Shown here piece by piece: positions 44,906 to 53,972 of a stretch of DNA of 64,000 nucleotides. Within the stretch, counting starts at the first letter, position 1, and every line of letters begins with the position of its first letter. The translations under genes and the position numbers were made by a program. Below the pieces are notes generated by a model, which was given only the letters and a program-made list of their open reading frames with translations, did not search any database and was not told the origin of the DNA. The stretch comes from Verrucomicrobiota bacterium JB023 (GTDB taxonomy: Bacteria; Verrucomicrobiota; Verrucomicrobiia; Verrucomicrobiales; Akkermansiaceae): NCBI GenBank assembly GCA_030673895.1, contig JAUTCR010000005.1, positions 62,001 through 126,000 of the forward strand. The letters run 5' to 3'.

Positions 44906-45253
44906 TCATCTCATACTAAGTACTGACACAATCACCTTGCGCCCCTTGAAATCGCACTGCCCTCTCCGCTCCTGCAAGGTGATGCTCATATCCTGACTTC
45001 CCCAGTACCCTGCTGAAGATTTCTGACCTGCTGAAAATTCATCAAGCTCATCCGCGAACAACCGTAACGCGTATGCGTCGCAGATCGTCGAAAACTGGAT
45101 ATGTGTCGCTCCTTGATAATTTATCCTGGGCGGAAACCAAAGCCGACCGCTCACCTCGAATTCGCAACTGCTACACGGTGACCAAACAATCTCGCACGTT
45201 GCTTCATCGTCCCACCTCAGAATGAGGTCGAAGCTATCAGTGATTTGAGCCTT
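44906..45253 (-). CDS. Small hypothetical protein, immunity-like
   Basis: 115 residues from ATG 45253 (the frame is open to 45307). The composition and pattern look real: beta-rich start (SFDLILRWDDEATCEIVW), then a helix (LRLFADELDEFSAGQK) followed by GYWGSQDMSITLQERRGQ and a terminal beta strand (GRKVIVSVLSMR). The helix-then-GW.S.D.-L-then-strand layout resembles DUF6228/WapI-type immunity proteins, from memory. No toxin gene is next to it. It is isolated in a gene-poor region before two tRNA genes, so it may be a remnant or an orphan immunity gene. Confidence 0.5.
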   Translation of the reverse strand, partial: KAQITDSFDLILRWDDEATCEIVWSPCSSCEFEVSGRLWFPPRINYQGATHIQFSTICDAYALRLFADELDEFSAGQKSSAGYWGSQDMSITLQERRGQCDFKGRKVIVSVLSMR

Positions 45254-45859
45254 CATCTTCTCTTGCCAGATCCTGCACCGGCTGCGGCTCGCTACCAGCT
45301 GAACCAAAGCGAGGACGGATTCTCAATTTCAATTCTTTTGGTCCCAACAACCGTATCAACCTGACCGATGTATTGTGCCAAGCTTCGGTCAATTACCCGG
45401 CTAGAAGAGTCAATCAAGATACGCAAAGAATAATTGGCACCGCCCTAAAGAGCAACAAGACACCGGCTCGCCAAGCCGTGTCGGCTTCCGAGATAAAATA
45501 GGTGCAGAGCGTCACTACGAGACCTCCCGGCTCATTTAACCCCCGTGAACTTCGCGTTCTTCTCGCTCCTGTCCGACGTCATTGCCTCGAAGGTCGGAGG
45601 TAATCCTTTTATGTCCCTATCCGCAAAAAGTCTGGAACAAAGGACGATGAATTCTCAACGCAGACTCTTGAGAGAGTAGGAAGCTTCATCCTCGAAGTGG
45701 AGTGAGCCCCCTTTCCTCGTCGCATCCAGCTGCACCCAGTTTCTCCGTCGGAATCGTCCCGCAACGAGCCGGATAGAAGGAACAAGCAAACGGGTCCACC
45801 ACACAACCTGACCAAGAGAGCCATCTCATAATCTCCTAAGTAAAACCGTCCAGAATAAG
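45254..45859. other. Gene-poor stretch before tRNA-Arg
   Basis: 606 bases. A 71-codon ORF on the minus strand (45609-45824) has a composition unlike a protein. No RNA, insertion sequence or inverted repeat could be recognised. It may be degraded accessory DNA. Confidence 0.45.
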
Positions 45860-45931
45860 CGTCCCCAGGTGGAATCGAACCACCATTTGAGGTTTAGGAA
45901 ACCCCCGTTCTATCCGTTGAACTATGGGGAC
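45860..45931 (-). tRNA. tRNA-Arg (CCU anticodon)
   Basis: A 72-base cloverleaf on the minus strand. The acceptor stem is GTCCCCA/TGGGGAC with G as discriminator. The D-arm is TAGTTCAACGGATAGAAC, the anticodon loop TTCCTAA and the T-arm GGTGGTTCGATTCCACC. CCA is not encoded. The rare arginine isoacceptor reads AGG. Confidence 0.95.
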
Positions 45932-46058
45932 GAAGCGGGCGGACTCTAACCCGCCCCGGACGGGTCTCGCAACCGGAAAGAGATTCTTGAGTCATCTCGT
46001 GCATTACCTGCTTGAAATCAATCCGAATACCCGCCAAGTTCCCGCCCGCGCTTGCACC

Positions 46059-46148
46059 GGAGGAGTGGCAGAGCGGTTGAATGCACCGGTCTTGAAAACC
46101 GGCATAGGTTTACGCCTATCGTGGGTTCGAATCCCACCTCCTCCGCCA
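46059..46148 (+). tRNA. tRNA-Ser (UGA anticodon)
   Basis: Class II tRNA with a long variable arm (GCATAGGTTTACGCCTATC). The acceptor stem is GGAGGAG/CTCCTCC, with G discriminator at 46145 and an encoded CCA at 46146-46148. The anticodon loop is CTTGAAA. It lies 51 bases before tcdA and 127 bases from tRNA-Arg in the opposite orientation. Confidence 0.97.
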
Positions 46149-46199
46149 TCATTGCTTCACTCGGGTGACTGACACTCCGCTGACTGATAGAGGCTCATC

Positions 46200-46988
46200 G
46201 TGACGAACGTGACTGAATCCTATCTCAATCGATTTTCTGGCATTGCCCGCCTGTACGGTCGAGAAGCCTTGGAAAGATTCGCGCAGGCTCATGTCGCGAT
46301 TGTCGGTATTGGCGGAGTTGGCTCATGGACCGCAGAGGCACTTGCTCGCTCTGGAGTCGGGCAATTCACGCTGATTGACCTCGACGATTTGTGCGTCACG
46401 AACATCAATCGCCAGATCCATGCCCTGGATGGCACCGTCGGGCAGGCCAAAGTGACGGTGATGGCTGAGCGCCTTCGGGCCATCAATCCAGAGGTGACGG
46501 TGTGGGCACGGCAGGAATTTTACACCGAGGCCCGATCCGCCGACCTCTTATCATCTGCCTTTCATGCCGTTGCCGACGCCATTGACGCCATCCGGCCCAA
46601 GGTTCACCTCCTCGCCTCGTGTCATGAAAAAGGGATTCCTGTGGTGACGAGCGGCGGAGCCGGCGGAAGAATTGACCCAACGGCCATTCAGGTAACGGAC
46701 TTGGCTCGCACGACCAATTGCGCCCTTCTCCATCAAGTTCGCAAGAAGTTGCGCGGAGAGCACGGATTTCCCTCTGGCGATGGTAAAGCGCCAAAGTTCG
46801 GGATCCCAGCGATCTACTCGACCGAGCGCCCTCGCTATCCGACTGAGGACGGGTGCACATCCTTGGAGCGACCAGAGAACCAAGCGGCAGGTCTGAAATG
46901 TGACGCAGGTTTCGGGAGCATCACCCAAGTCACCGCCAGCTTCGGCCTGGCGCAAGCGGCGGAAGTTCTCCGCCTCTTGGCTCAGTGA
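46200..46988 (+). CDS. tcdA: tRNA threonylcarbamoyladenosine dehydratase
   Basis: 262 residues, GTG start with AGAGG six bases upstream. An E1-like ThiF fold enzyme that cyclises t6A37 of tRNAs to ct6A using ATP. Motifs: HVAIVGIGGVGSWTAEALAR (nucleotide site), LIDLDDLCVTNINRQIHAL, ADAIDAIRPKVHLLASC, TSGGAGGRIDPT and the C-terminal CDAGFGSITQVTASFG. It matches E. coli TcdA (CsdL/YgdL). It follows tRNA-Ser closely, which may be coincidence. Confidence 0.93.
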   Translation: MTNVTESYLNRFSGIARLYGREALERFAQAHVAIVGIGGVGSWTAEALARSGVGQFTLIDLDDLCVTNINRQIHALDGTVGQAKVTVMAERLRAINPEVTVWARQEFYTEARSADLLSSAFHAVADAIDAIRPKVHLLASCHEKGIPVVTSGGAGGRIDPTAIQVTDLARTTNCALLHQVRKKLRGEHGFPSGDGKAPKFGIPAIYSTERPRYPTEDGCTSLERPENQAAGLKCDAGFGSITQVTASFGLAQAAEVLRLLAQ

Positions 46989-47231
46989 GAAGTGGCTTGC
47001 CGAAAAGGCGCTCGTAGGACGCCGAGGCTGATCGAGTCGAAGTGCAAGCACGCAGACGAGGGCGAGTATGCCGACAGCATTGGAAGCTATCGGACGCTTG
47101 GAGAGGATCGCATTCAGCCTGCCACAGCTTGCCTGCGGAGTTCGCTTCTCATCATTCAATCACTCCCCTCGCCTGGCTACATACCTTGTCGGCAAATAGC
47201 CTGATTCGGCCCTTTGACGGCCTACCCCAAC
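46989..47231. other. Intergenic region between tcdA and the rpmJ terminator
   Basis: 243 bases between convergent genes. Short ORFs in several frames look like chance. No terminator for tcdA is recognised. Confidence 0.4.
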
Positions 47232-47257
47232 AGAAAAAGGCGGCCGTTGGGCCGCCT
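47232..47257 (-). terminator. Rho-independent terminator of rpmJ (minus strand)
   Basis: On the minus strand: perfect 8-bp stem AGGCGGCC/GGCCGCCT with a CAAC loop, followed by TTTTTC. It is 43 bases after the rpmJ stop. Confidence 0.93.
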
Positions 47258-47300
47258 CGGTCAGTATCCTTATTCGAAGTATCGTCTCCCTATTTGGGAA

Positions 47301-47471
47301 TTAGAGGGACTTCACACCTTTCTTGGAAAGACGGGTTCCCTTGGTCGCTCCTTGGCGAGCCTTGAACTTGGGATTGGTCTTATTGATAACGTAGAGCGTA
47401 CCTCTCCGCTTCACGACCTGACAATCGGCGTGGCGGCTCTTCATCGAAGCCAGTGAACTTAAAACTTTCAT
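47301..47471 (-). CDS. rpmJ: 50S ribosomal protein L36, zinc-free type
   Basis: 56 residues, found by reading the minus strand. Sequence pattern: [20 protein letters not shown], then [20 protein letters not shown]. It matches the YkgO-type (type B) L36: the zinc ligands of the standard form are gone, leaving one cysteine, and the usual VICKxNP is VINKTNP. It also has about 15 extra C-terminal residues ([15 protein letters not shown]) compared with a 41-46-residue norm. Start ATG 47471 is 8 bases after AAGGA on the minus strand. Confidence 0.93.
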   Translation of the reverse strand: MKVLSSLASMKSRHADCQVVKRRGTLYVINKTNPKFKARQGATKGTRLSKKGVKSL

Positions 47472-47600
47472 AGGAATTATCCTTGCGGGCCGGGGAGACT
47501 AGTTGGTGACAAGGGTGTGTAAAGGCAAAACCGTCTTAGTACCGCGTATTTTTTTGCAAACGGAATGGACCTCTCTCTTTCTTTTGGCAAGCTCCCCCCC

Positions 47601-49010
47601 ATGAGTGCCAACATGCGCCGCACACGCCTTCTCGCTACCTTAGGTCCCGCTAGCGATTCCGACGAAGTGATCTCGAGACTCCTCGATGCCGGAACCGACT
47701 GCTTTCGTATCAACATGTCCCATGCCAAGCACGAAGTCGCCCGCGACACCGTGCGCCGAATCCGCCGCCTTTCCGTGGGCCGTGAGTATCCGGTAGGAGT
47801 CCTCTTCGACTTGACGGGACCATCCATCCGCACGGGCACCTTGCCCGAGCCGTATCAGCTGGAAAAAGGTGACCGGGTAGAGTTCCGCCGCGAGGGAGTC
47901 GACGCGACCCTGCCAATCTCCACGACAGTCAACTACCCGAGCCTCATGGACGATGTGAAGGAAGGTGCCACCCTGATCGTTGATAATGGCACCCTTATCA
48001 TGACCATCGAGTCGATCACCTCGGACCACTTGATCGCGGTGAACAACACGCCTGGCGAACTCGGTTCCCGCCGTCACATCAACCTGCCCGGCACGCGCCT
48101 CAATCTTCCGGCTCTCACTGAGAAGGATCGGAAAGACCTTGAGCTGGCCGTCGAATGCCAGGCCGATTTCGTAGCCGGTTCCTTTGTCCGCGACGCGGGC
48201 CACGTCAGAGAACTCCGCTCGGCCATCCACGAACTGGGCGGCTATGCCCAGGTCGTCTCCAAGCTAGAGGATCAGGAAGCGATGAAGAATCTCGACGACA
48301 TCATCAAAGCCTCGGACATCATCATGGTCGCCCGAGGCGATTTGGGTATCGAGGTTCACATTGAGGAGCTTCCCATCATTCAACGCCGCATCGTGAAGCG
48401 CTGCCTTGAGAAAGGCCGCCGGGTGATTGTGGCGACCCACATGCTCGAGAGCATGATCTCCAACCCCACTCCCACCCGTGCCGAGGTGACAGATATCGCC
48501 AACGCCGTCTTCGAAGAAGCGGATGCGCTCATGGTGTCTGGTGAGACCTCCATTGGCAAATACCCCGTGGAGTGCATTGAGACCCTGGACCGCGTCGCTC
48601 GTCGGATCGAGCGCTCCGGTGGGCTCGGTTTCGCCAAGGAAGCGCGACTGCAGACAGATAAGCAGAAGACCATTCGTTCCGCGATTCAGCTGGCCGACTC
48701 CATCCCCGGAGCTCTGCTTGCCGTCTTCACTCGCTCGGGCACGACCGCTCACCACACGGCCCTTCTCCGGCCCCGGTCCCCCATCTTCGCCTTCACCCCC
48801 GACGATCAAGTGCGTCGCTTCCTCACCCTTTCCCGCGGAGTCCGCTCCTTCCGCATCGACTTCGGGACGAATCCCCGGGAAACGATCGCGCTTGCGGTGA
48901 AGACCTTACGCGACAACCGCGACATCGCTCCGGGCACTCCGTTGGTCGTCGTCGCCGACACCCTGCAAGACGATCGTCCAGTGAGCACGATCCTCTTGGA
49001 GCACGCCTAA
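47601..49010 (+). CDS. pyk: Pyruvate kinase
   Basis: Phosphoenolpyruvate plus ADP to pyruvate and ATP in glycolysis. 469 residues from ATG 47601; an upstream TTG/ATG-type extension would be hydrophobic and atypical. Motifs: RLLATLGPASDSDEV, FRINMSHAKHEVARD, DLTGPSIRTGTL, SKLEDQEAMKNLDDII, MVARGDLGIEV, and the K+/effector block VATHMLESMISNPTPTRAEV, SGETSIGKYPVECI. The ADP-binding C-terminal domain is complete. Some bacterial and organellar forms share the SHAKHE start; the substitution of SHGDHE is normal variation. Confidence 0.95.
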   Translation: MSANMRRTRLLATLGPASDSDEVISRLLDAGTDCFRINMSHAKHEVARDTVRRIRRLSVGREYPVGVLFDLTGPSIRTGTLPEPYQLEKGDRVEFRREGVDATLPISTTVNYPSLMDDVKEGATLIVDNGTLIMTIESITSDHLIAVNNTPGELGSRRHINLPGTRLNLPALTEKDRKDLELAVECQADFVAGSFVRDAGHVRELRSAIHELGGYAQVVSKLEDQEAMKNLDDIIKASDIIMVARGDLGIEVHIEELPIIQRRIVKRCLEKGRRVIVATHMLESMISNPTPTRAEVTDIANAVFEEADALMVSGETSIGKYPVECIETLDRVARRIERSGGLGFAKEARLQTDKQKTIRSAIQLADSIPGALLAVFTRSGTTAHHTALLRPRSPIFAFTPDDQVRRFLTLSRGVRSFRIDFGTNPRETIALAVKTLRDNRDIAPGTPLVVVADTLQDDRPVSTILLEHA

Positions 49011-49679
49011 TCACTCGCGTTTGAGGCCGTTGGCCATCACAAACTCGAGCTGTTTCGCCTGAGCCAGATGCTTGGGCGTGATCATTTCACGCTCAAGCGG
49101 AATCTGCTCTGTCCCTTCAATGGCAGAAATGACCTCACGGTATTTCTGCCATTTTAGATCACCCAGCCTGACCAAGCTCCCCATCTCGTCACCAGTCACG
49201 CGCTTCCATGCGTCGAAGGGCAGCTCCGAGCAGTAGATGGAATGGTCACTCATCTCGTAGTAGAAGTCATAAGGTTTACCTAGCTCCTTTCTCATTTCCG
49301 CAATCCACTCCGGAATATGGTCGCGAAGTGAATGCTTGAGTCGATAAACCGAGAAACGCCCCCGGCCCCGACGCAACCACTCATCCAGAGGGGTCTCCTT
49401 GACATGCGGGACCATCCCTTCGAGCACAGCCCAGCCCTCGTCGGTTCGAACAACTGCGCCGCAGTGGGAGTATGGGCTCTCCGAAGCGCCCTCGATGGCA
49501 TCGACCAAATCCAATCCCGGAGGATTAGGAAGCGATTGAAACAAAAGATCTCCCTCCACCGGGCGATAGCGGAACGAGGCCCAACTCCAAGCGCAGTTCC
49601 AACTCACTATCGCGATCAACGCTGCACACAGCATCATCAAGCGTCGCCGGGCTCCCACCGTCTTTGGCATGAGTCTCAT
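49011..49679 (-). CDS. YiiX/YebB-like permuted papain-fold hydrolase
   Basis: 222 residues, similar to E. coli YiiX. A signal or membrane segment (RLMMLCAALIAIVSWNCAWSWA) is at the start, so it is exported or anchored. The catalytic histidine is in ASESPYSHCGAVVRT and the cysteine in SDHSIYCSELPFDAW, in the permuted NlpC/P60 order (His before Cys). The block PRFSVYR/KPYDFYYEM and IPLEREMITPKHLAQ also match YiiX. Proposed to be a hydrolase of peptidoglycan or lipid-linked substrates; the substrate is unproven. Stops head-on with pyk, overlapping closely. Confidence 0.85.
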   Translation of the reverse strand: MRLMPKTVGARRRLMMLCAALIAIVSWNCAWSWASFRYRPVEGDLLFQSLPNPPGLDLVDAIEGASESPYSHCGAVVRTDEGWAVLEGMVPHVKETPLDEWLRRGRGRFSVYRLKHSLRDHIPEWIAEMRKELGKPYDFYYEMSDHSIYCSELPFDAWKRVTGDEMGSLVRLGDLKWQKYREVISAIEGTEQIPLEREMITPKHLAQAKQLEFVMANGLKRE

Positions 49680-49799
49680 GATCGCATCCTATCAGGAGAT
49701 ATCCCTCTACCTCATCGAAAAAATCGAACCTTCCATCGATTTGGTCGATGACTAGGCTTGCCACTTGATCCTCGTGCCTAGCCGAAGCAAGCTCGCTCC

Positions 49800-50312
49800 A
49801 TGAATCAAACCCTCGTCCTCACTCTTCTCGGTCCAGATCGTCCCGGCATCGTCGAAGCGATCTCACAGGCTATCTCCTCGCATGGAGGCAACTGGGAAGA
49901 ATCCCGCATGAGCAACCTGGCCGGTCATTTCGCTGGCTTGGCGCGCGTGACTTGCCCTATCGCCCAGATTGACTCCCTGAGTGATGCCCTCCGGACTCTC
50001 TCTGACTCCAGCCTGAGCATCAGCCTCATCAAAATCGATGAGACTGAGCATGGTGGCAACTCAGCTCCCACCCATGACTTGGATATCTTAGGCAATGATC
50101 GTCCCGGCATCGTTGCCTCCGTCGCCCGCACCCTGAGGGAACATGGGGCGAATATCGTCGAGATTGAGACCGAACTCAAACCGGCCCCGGAGAGTGGGCA
50201 GATGATTTTCCACACCCTCGCTCAGGTGGCTTTGTCCGACGAGCAATCTGCGAGCGAGCTCACTCACAAGCTCGAAACGCTCTCTCCTGATTTACAGGTC
50301 TCCTTCAGCTAA
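49800..50312 (+). CDS. Double-ACT-domain protein (GcvR-like)
   Basis: 170 residues with two ACT domains. The first begins LVLTLLGPDRPGIVEAISQA and the second LDILGNDRPGIVASVARTLR. This layout matches GcvR, the glycine cleavage system repressor partner in E. coli, and other amino-acid-sensing regulators. No GcvA homologue or gcv genes are near, so the glycine-specific name is withheld. Confidence 0.85.
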   Translation: MNQTLVLTLLGPDRPGIVEAISQAISSHGGNWEESRMSNLAGHFAGLARVTCPIAQIDSLSDALRTLSDSSLSISLIKIDETEHGGNSAPTHDLDILGNDRPGIVASVARTLREHGANIVEIETELKPAPESGQMIFHTLAQVALSDEQSASELTHKLETLSPDLQVSFS

Positions 50313-50547
50313 TAAGAGAAGCGCTACCGGGCCTCCTTGCTAAAGAGTCCAAAGGAGGACCTTCCTCGAGTGGACCACCCACGCGCGCTCGGCGTCCGGT
50401 CCAGCTCATCGATTCAGTCGATGAACCATCAAACATATGATTTTTTATAAAAATCCGACAACCTTTCAGAACTCCCTCCAAGTCAATGTAACTTTACGCA
50501 ACCTGCTTTTTCTAACGACAGACCGTCGCTATCGATAACTAAGCAAG

Positions 50548-50736
50548 TCATTTATCATCCTTGTCTTTGAGCGGTTTTCCCGCTCCGTAGACAGTGCTCA
50601 CCGTTGCTTCCACTTGAGAAGAGAGCGTGCTGCTCGGCTTGCCGTTGCTAGAACGCCCTCTCGTCTCAAAGATGAGGAAGAGAGCAATCATCAGCTTGGC
50701 CCCGACAAGAGCGCCGAGAATGATATAAGCTTTCAT
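50548..50736 (-). CDS. Small single-pass membrane protein, unknown
   Basis: 62 residues from ATG 50736. One N-terminal hydrophobic segment (AYIILGALVGAKLMIALFLIF) is followed by a basic, Ser/Lys-rich hydrophilic tail. It lies in an AT-rich intergenic interval. An in-frame ATG at 50778 would add 14 residues. No family recognised. Confidence 0.6.
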   Translation of the reverse strand: MKAYIILGALVGAKLMIALFLIFETRGRSSNGKPSSTLSSQVEATVSTVYGAGKPLKDKDDK

Positions 50737-50914
50737 AGAGATACTGAAGGGGTGGGCCCAGATTTTTGACAAATTCATTCAATAAATCAATCTGTAATCT
50801 CCGTTTTTCAAAATAACCGAAGTATCAGCGAAATTACGCTACTCACCGACAGACGCTTTCATATTTCAACTCTTCCCACTTGACTCTTATCCACGGCTGT
50901 TCCCCTCTCCCCGC

Positions 50915-51679
50915 GTGTCCAACGAGAACGATCTCACTCGCGTCGAGTCCCTTTTTGTCCGGCATCGTAACGTGCTGATGGTGCGCGCCCCCTTTTGCGA
51001 TATCTTTACCGATCACTATCTGCACTTGGCTGACCACGACCTTCGCTATCCACCTGAGATCGATCACCAGCTTAAGGAACTCTACGCGCTCCTTACCCTC
51101 CATGCCGTCGCCAGGCCTTGGGCCGAGACCCACGCATGGACCGTCAATCTAAGGGCCCCTCGGGTCAACTTCTTCGTGACGGCCTCGAGTTTGTCAATAA
51201 ACGTCACCGGGCGGGCATTCTTGGAAGACGTGCGGGAACACCCTCAAAGCACCCTTTACTCACAAGTGACCCAGAACGGCGAAAAGCCGAGAATGTCCAC
51301 TGTGGAGCTTGAAACAAGCAATCCCTTTGACTGGCTGGAGCACTACTACCGGCAATCCGAGCAACGCCCGGCAAAGGTCTTTGAACTTCCGGACGAGGTC
51401 TTTGTCCTCCTTGCCGCGCAGCCGGATTATGATGAGGAATGGTTTGAGAATCTGGACCTAGACCAAGTGGCGCAGATGAACGATACCGAGGATCTCTCAC
51501 CTCTTGAGAATCGCTTTTTCAAGTTCGAGTGTGGATGCAGCCTCGAACGCATCGTGCCCGCGTTGGGCATCTGGAGAGAGCGCCCGGAAGAACTCTTCCA
51601 AGGCGAACCCTCCGTTGAGATTAGCTGTCCAAGGTGCGCGGCCAAATACCGCGTCACCCCGGAGGATTTGAACTCATGA
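50915..51679 (+). CDS. hslO: Hsp33-family redox-regulated chaperone
   Basis: 254 residues, GTG start. The C-terminus has the Hsp33 zinc switch: ECGCSLERI, then about 29 residues, then SCPRCAAKYRVT, the CxC-X27-32-CxxC signature. Under oxidative stress these cysteines form disulfides and switch on holdase activity. The N-terminal 180 residues are quite diverged from E. coli HslO, with many charged and aromatic residues in place of the usual Gly-rich strand pattern, so the gene symbol carries some doubt. Confidence 0.75.
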   Translation: MSNENDLTRVESLFVRHRNVLMVRAPFCDIFTDHYLHLADHDLRYPPEIDHQLKELYALLTLHAVARPWAETHAWTVNLRAPRVNFFVTASSLSINVTGRAFLEDVREHPQSTLYSQVTQNGEKPRMSTVELETSNPFDWLEHYYRQSEQRPAKVFELPDEVFVLLAAQPDYDEEWFENLDLDQVAQMNDTEDLSPLENRFFKFECGCSLERIVPALGIWRERPEELFQGEPSVEISCPRCAAKYRVTPEDLNS

Positions 51680-51710
51680 GGCAGGAATGACCTCATGAGA
51701 AGAGGAAGGA

Positions 51711-52118
51711 TTACTCCTCCTCGATGAATTCCTGATGCCCCTTCTTGCGGCCGGCCTTCACGGCGTCCATGGCGATGTCGACTTTTTCCTGATCTTCCGA
51801 GAGATAAGCGATCTCAAGCGCGCAGAGCTGCATGTAGGATTCCGCAAGGACGGTTTTGTAATTGGCGATAGCCAATTCTTTCTCGCGGCCCTCGGGCATC
51901 TTGTCCAAGAGCGCGGGTGTCCAGGCAAAGCACTCGAGGAGCTGTTTTTGCGCCTCGCGAACCACTTTGACACTCCCCTGCCAATCTCCTTCCAGACGCC
52001 GCAGCCCCTTCAAGGTGCCGCTCACTTCGTCCATCTTTTCCGCCAAAGGCGTGTCGTCGGCAAAGGTGAAACCAGTTCCCAAGAGAAGACCTAGCGCAAT
52101 CAGTTTGAAATATTTCAT
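51711..52118 (-). CDS. Small exported helical protein, unknown
   Basis: 135 residues from ATG 52118, with a signal peptide (MKYFKLIALGLLLGTGFTFA). The mature part is acidic and helical (LKGLRRLEGDWQGSVKVVRE, a cytochrome c556/b562-like four-helix pattern), but no heme CxxCH is seen. Cysteines in LLECFAWT and LCALEIAY are isolated. It is 40 bases before the antiporter gene on the same strand. Confidence 0.7.
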   Translation of the reverse strand: MKYFKLIALGLLLGTGFTFADDTPLAEKMDEVSGTLKGLRRLEGDWQGSVKVVREAQKQLLECFAWTPALLDKMPEGREKELAIANYKTVLAESYMQLCALEIAYLSEDQEKVDIAMDAVKAGRKKGHQEFIEEE

Positions 52119-52157
52119 ATGGTGCGGGGCCATACGTCCACAGCATGGCGCAATCTG

Positions 52158-53138
52158 TCAACCCTGCCGGAAAAACAACCAGACGGTATAGGCCAGATAG
52201 GCTGCCAGGAGGAGCCCACCCTCCCAGCGGGATAGCATCCTGCGGGAAAGGAAGAAGAGGTAGCTCACCACGGTGATCCCCGCCATAGTCATCAAGTCTG
52301 CCTGCTGAAGCTGCAGCGCGGACAACGGGGCGATGGCACCGGAAAAACCCACGACGGCCAAGAGATTGAAAATGCAGGACCCGACCGCATTGCCCGTTGC
52401 GAGATCGCCCTCTCCCTTGAGTGAGGCCACCACGGTGGTGGCCACCTCTGGCAACGAGGTCCCGAAGGCGACCAGGGTCAATGCGATCACGGCGTCGGGC
52501 ACGCCGAAAGCGGCCGCAATGTTCCCCCCGCCCTCAACAAGACGATTCGCGCCAATCGCTAGCCCCCCCAAACCGATGAGAACAAGGAGGATGTCCTTGG
52601 CGATTTGACCCGCGCCAGCCTCTTTGAGTTTTTCAATCTCAGCCTCGCTTAAATCCAGATCGATATCCATTTCCTCACCGCGTTTCCCCAGCCAAATACT
52701 GAGAACCGTGTAGAGAATGACCCCCGAGGCCAGGATCATCCCCTCGATCCGCGAGATGGAGCCATCGCCCAGCATCAGCCAGAAGATTGCCGTGGCGAAG
52801 AGAAGGATGGGCATCTCCCGCTTGATGACCTGCCCATGAATGGATAGGGGGCGCATCAAGGCACCAATGCCAAGAACGAGAGCCAGATTACAGATATTGG
52901 AACCGACCACGTTGCCCAGCGCAATATCCCCCTTCGGCGGGTCTTGCAGGTTCGCCGCGACACTGACCAACAACTCGGGCGCACTGGTGCCGAAGGCAAC
53001 GACGGTCAGACCGACCACCAGCGGTGAAATCCCTATCTTGAGAGCAATTTCCCCCGCTCCCTTCACCAACCACTCGGCCCCGAAGTAGAGGAGCACGAGC
53101 CCCAGAACGACCCAGACAAAATCCAATAGAATCGGCAC
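52158..53138 (-). CDS. Sodium/calcium exchanger (CaCA family)
   Basis: 326 residues from a GTG at 53138. Ten or so membrane segments in two inverted halves, each with the signature alpha repeat: VVAFGTSAPELLVSVAANLQ and GNVVGSNICNLALVLGIGAL in the first, LTLVAFGTSLPEVATTVVAS and GNAVGSCIFNLLAVVGFSGA in the second. It matches YrbG-type bacterial antiporters. The acidic hydrophilic loop (DIDLDLSEAEIEKLK) separates the halves. It would export Ca2+ or a related ion in exchange for Na+ or H+. Confidence 0.92.
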   Translation of the reverse strand: MPILLDFVWVVLGLVLLYFGAEWLVKGAGEIALKIGISPLVVGLTVVAFGTSAPELLVSVAANLQDPPKGDIALGNVVGSNICNLALVLGIGALMRPLSIHGQVIKREMPILLFATAIFWLMLGDGSISRIEGMILASGVILYTVLSIWLGKRGEEMDIDLDLSEAEIEKLKEAGAGQIAKDILLVLIGLGGLAIGANRLVEGGGNIAAAFGVPDAVIALTLVAFGTSLPEVATTVVASLKGEGDLATGNAVGSCIFNLLAVVGFSGAIAPLSALQLQQADLMTMAGITVVSYLFFLSRRMLSRWEGGLLLAAYLAYTVWLFFRQG

Positions 53139-53249
53139 GGCGTGACCATGTCCCAACCTCCCATCGCCGTCCAGTGGCTCTCGTGGCAATTGCCAAGATC
53201 CTGCGCGAGCTCCCACCGCTTTGACCGTTCACCGGGTGAGGCCTCCGGC

Positions 53250-53972
53250 CTAGAACCAGCCCAGATATTCTACATTTCCATCCGTGCCCTGGATCGGACT
53301 CTCCATCTCACCCCGCCATCGCCGCCCCGAGGCTTCCACAAAGTCACGAATCTTATGCACCGCCTTCTGGCGCAGCGGACCACTCCGGACGATTCCCCCT
53401 TTACCCACTTCTTCCTTGCTGAGCTCAAACTGAGGCTTGATCAGGGCCACGACCATCCCGCCCTCCTCGAGAACACCGAAGACCGCCGGAAGAACTTTCG
53501 TCAGCGAAATAAAGGACAGGTCAAGAACCGCGATGTTCACCCGCTCTCCCAAGTCCTTCACGGTCAGCCCTCTCGAGTTGAATTTTTCCTTCACGATGAC
53601 GCGGGGATCCATACGGAGCTTATAGACGAGCTGATTCGTCCCCACATCCACCGCATGCACCTTCGCAGCTCCGCGCTGCAATAGGCAATCAGTGAAGCCT
53701 CCTGTCGATGACCCTGTGTCGAGACAGGTCCAGCCCGTCACATCGATTCCGAAGTGCTCCAAGGCTCCCTCCAGCTTAAACCCGCCCCGTCCGACGAATT
53801 TTGGCTTTTCCTTGACGGAAAGCTCGGCATCAGCCGGGACCTTGACCGAAGCCTTCGTGACCCGCTCCGTGCCGACCATGACTTCCCCTGCCATCACCAA
53901 CCGCTTGGCCATCTCCCGCGAGTCACACAGACCGCGGGCGACCAGAAGCACATCCACCCTCTCCTTACTCAT
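53250..53972 (-). CDS. tlyA: TlyA-family RNA 2'-O-methyltransferase
   Basis: 240 residues. An S4 RNA-binding domain (RVDVLLVARGLCDSREMAKR) is followed by an FtsJ/RrmJ-type methyltransferase with GWTCLDTGSSTGGFTDCLLQ (SAM site), AVDVGTNQL, LDLSFISL and LIKPQFEL. Characterised TlyA methylates 16S and 23S rRNA at C1409/C1920; the second site class (TlyAII) has both. Its start overlaps the LOG gene stop by 4 bases. Confidence 0.92.
   Translation of the reverse strand: MSKERVDVLLVARGLCDSREMAKRLVMAGEVMVGTERVTKASVKVPADAELSVKEKPKFVGRGGFKLEGALEHFGIDVTGWTCLDTGSSTGGFTDCLLQRGAAKVHAVDVGTNQLVYKLRMDPRVIVKEKFNSRGLTVKDLGERVNIAVLDLSFISLTKVLPAVFGVLEEGGMVVALIKPQFELSKEEVGKGGIVRSGPLRQKAVHKIRDFVEASGRRWRGEMESPIQGTDGNVEYLGWF

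Noticed and set aside
45609-45824. 71-codon ORF in the gene-poor interval
   Set aside because: Composition not protein-like, no start signal, no family pattern.
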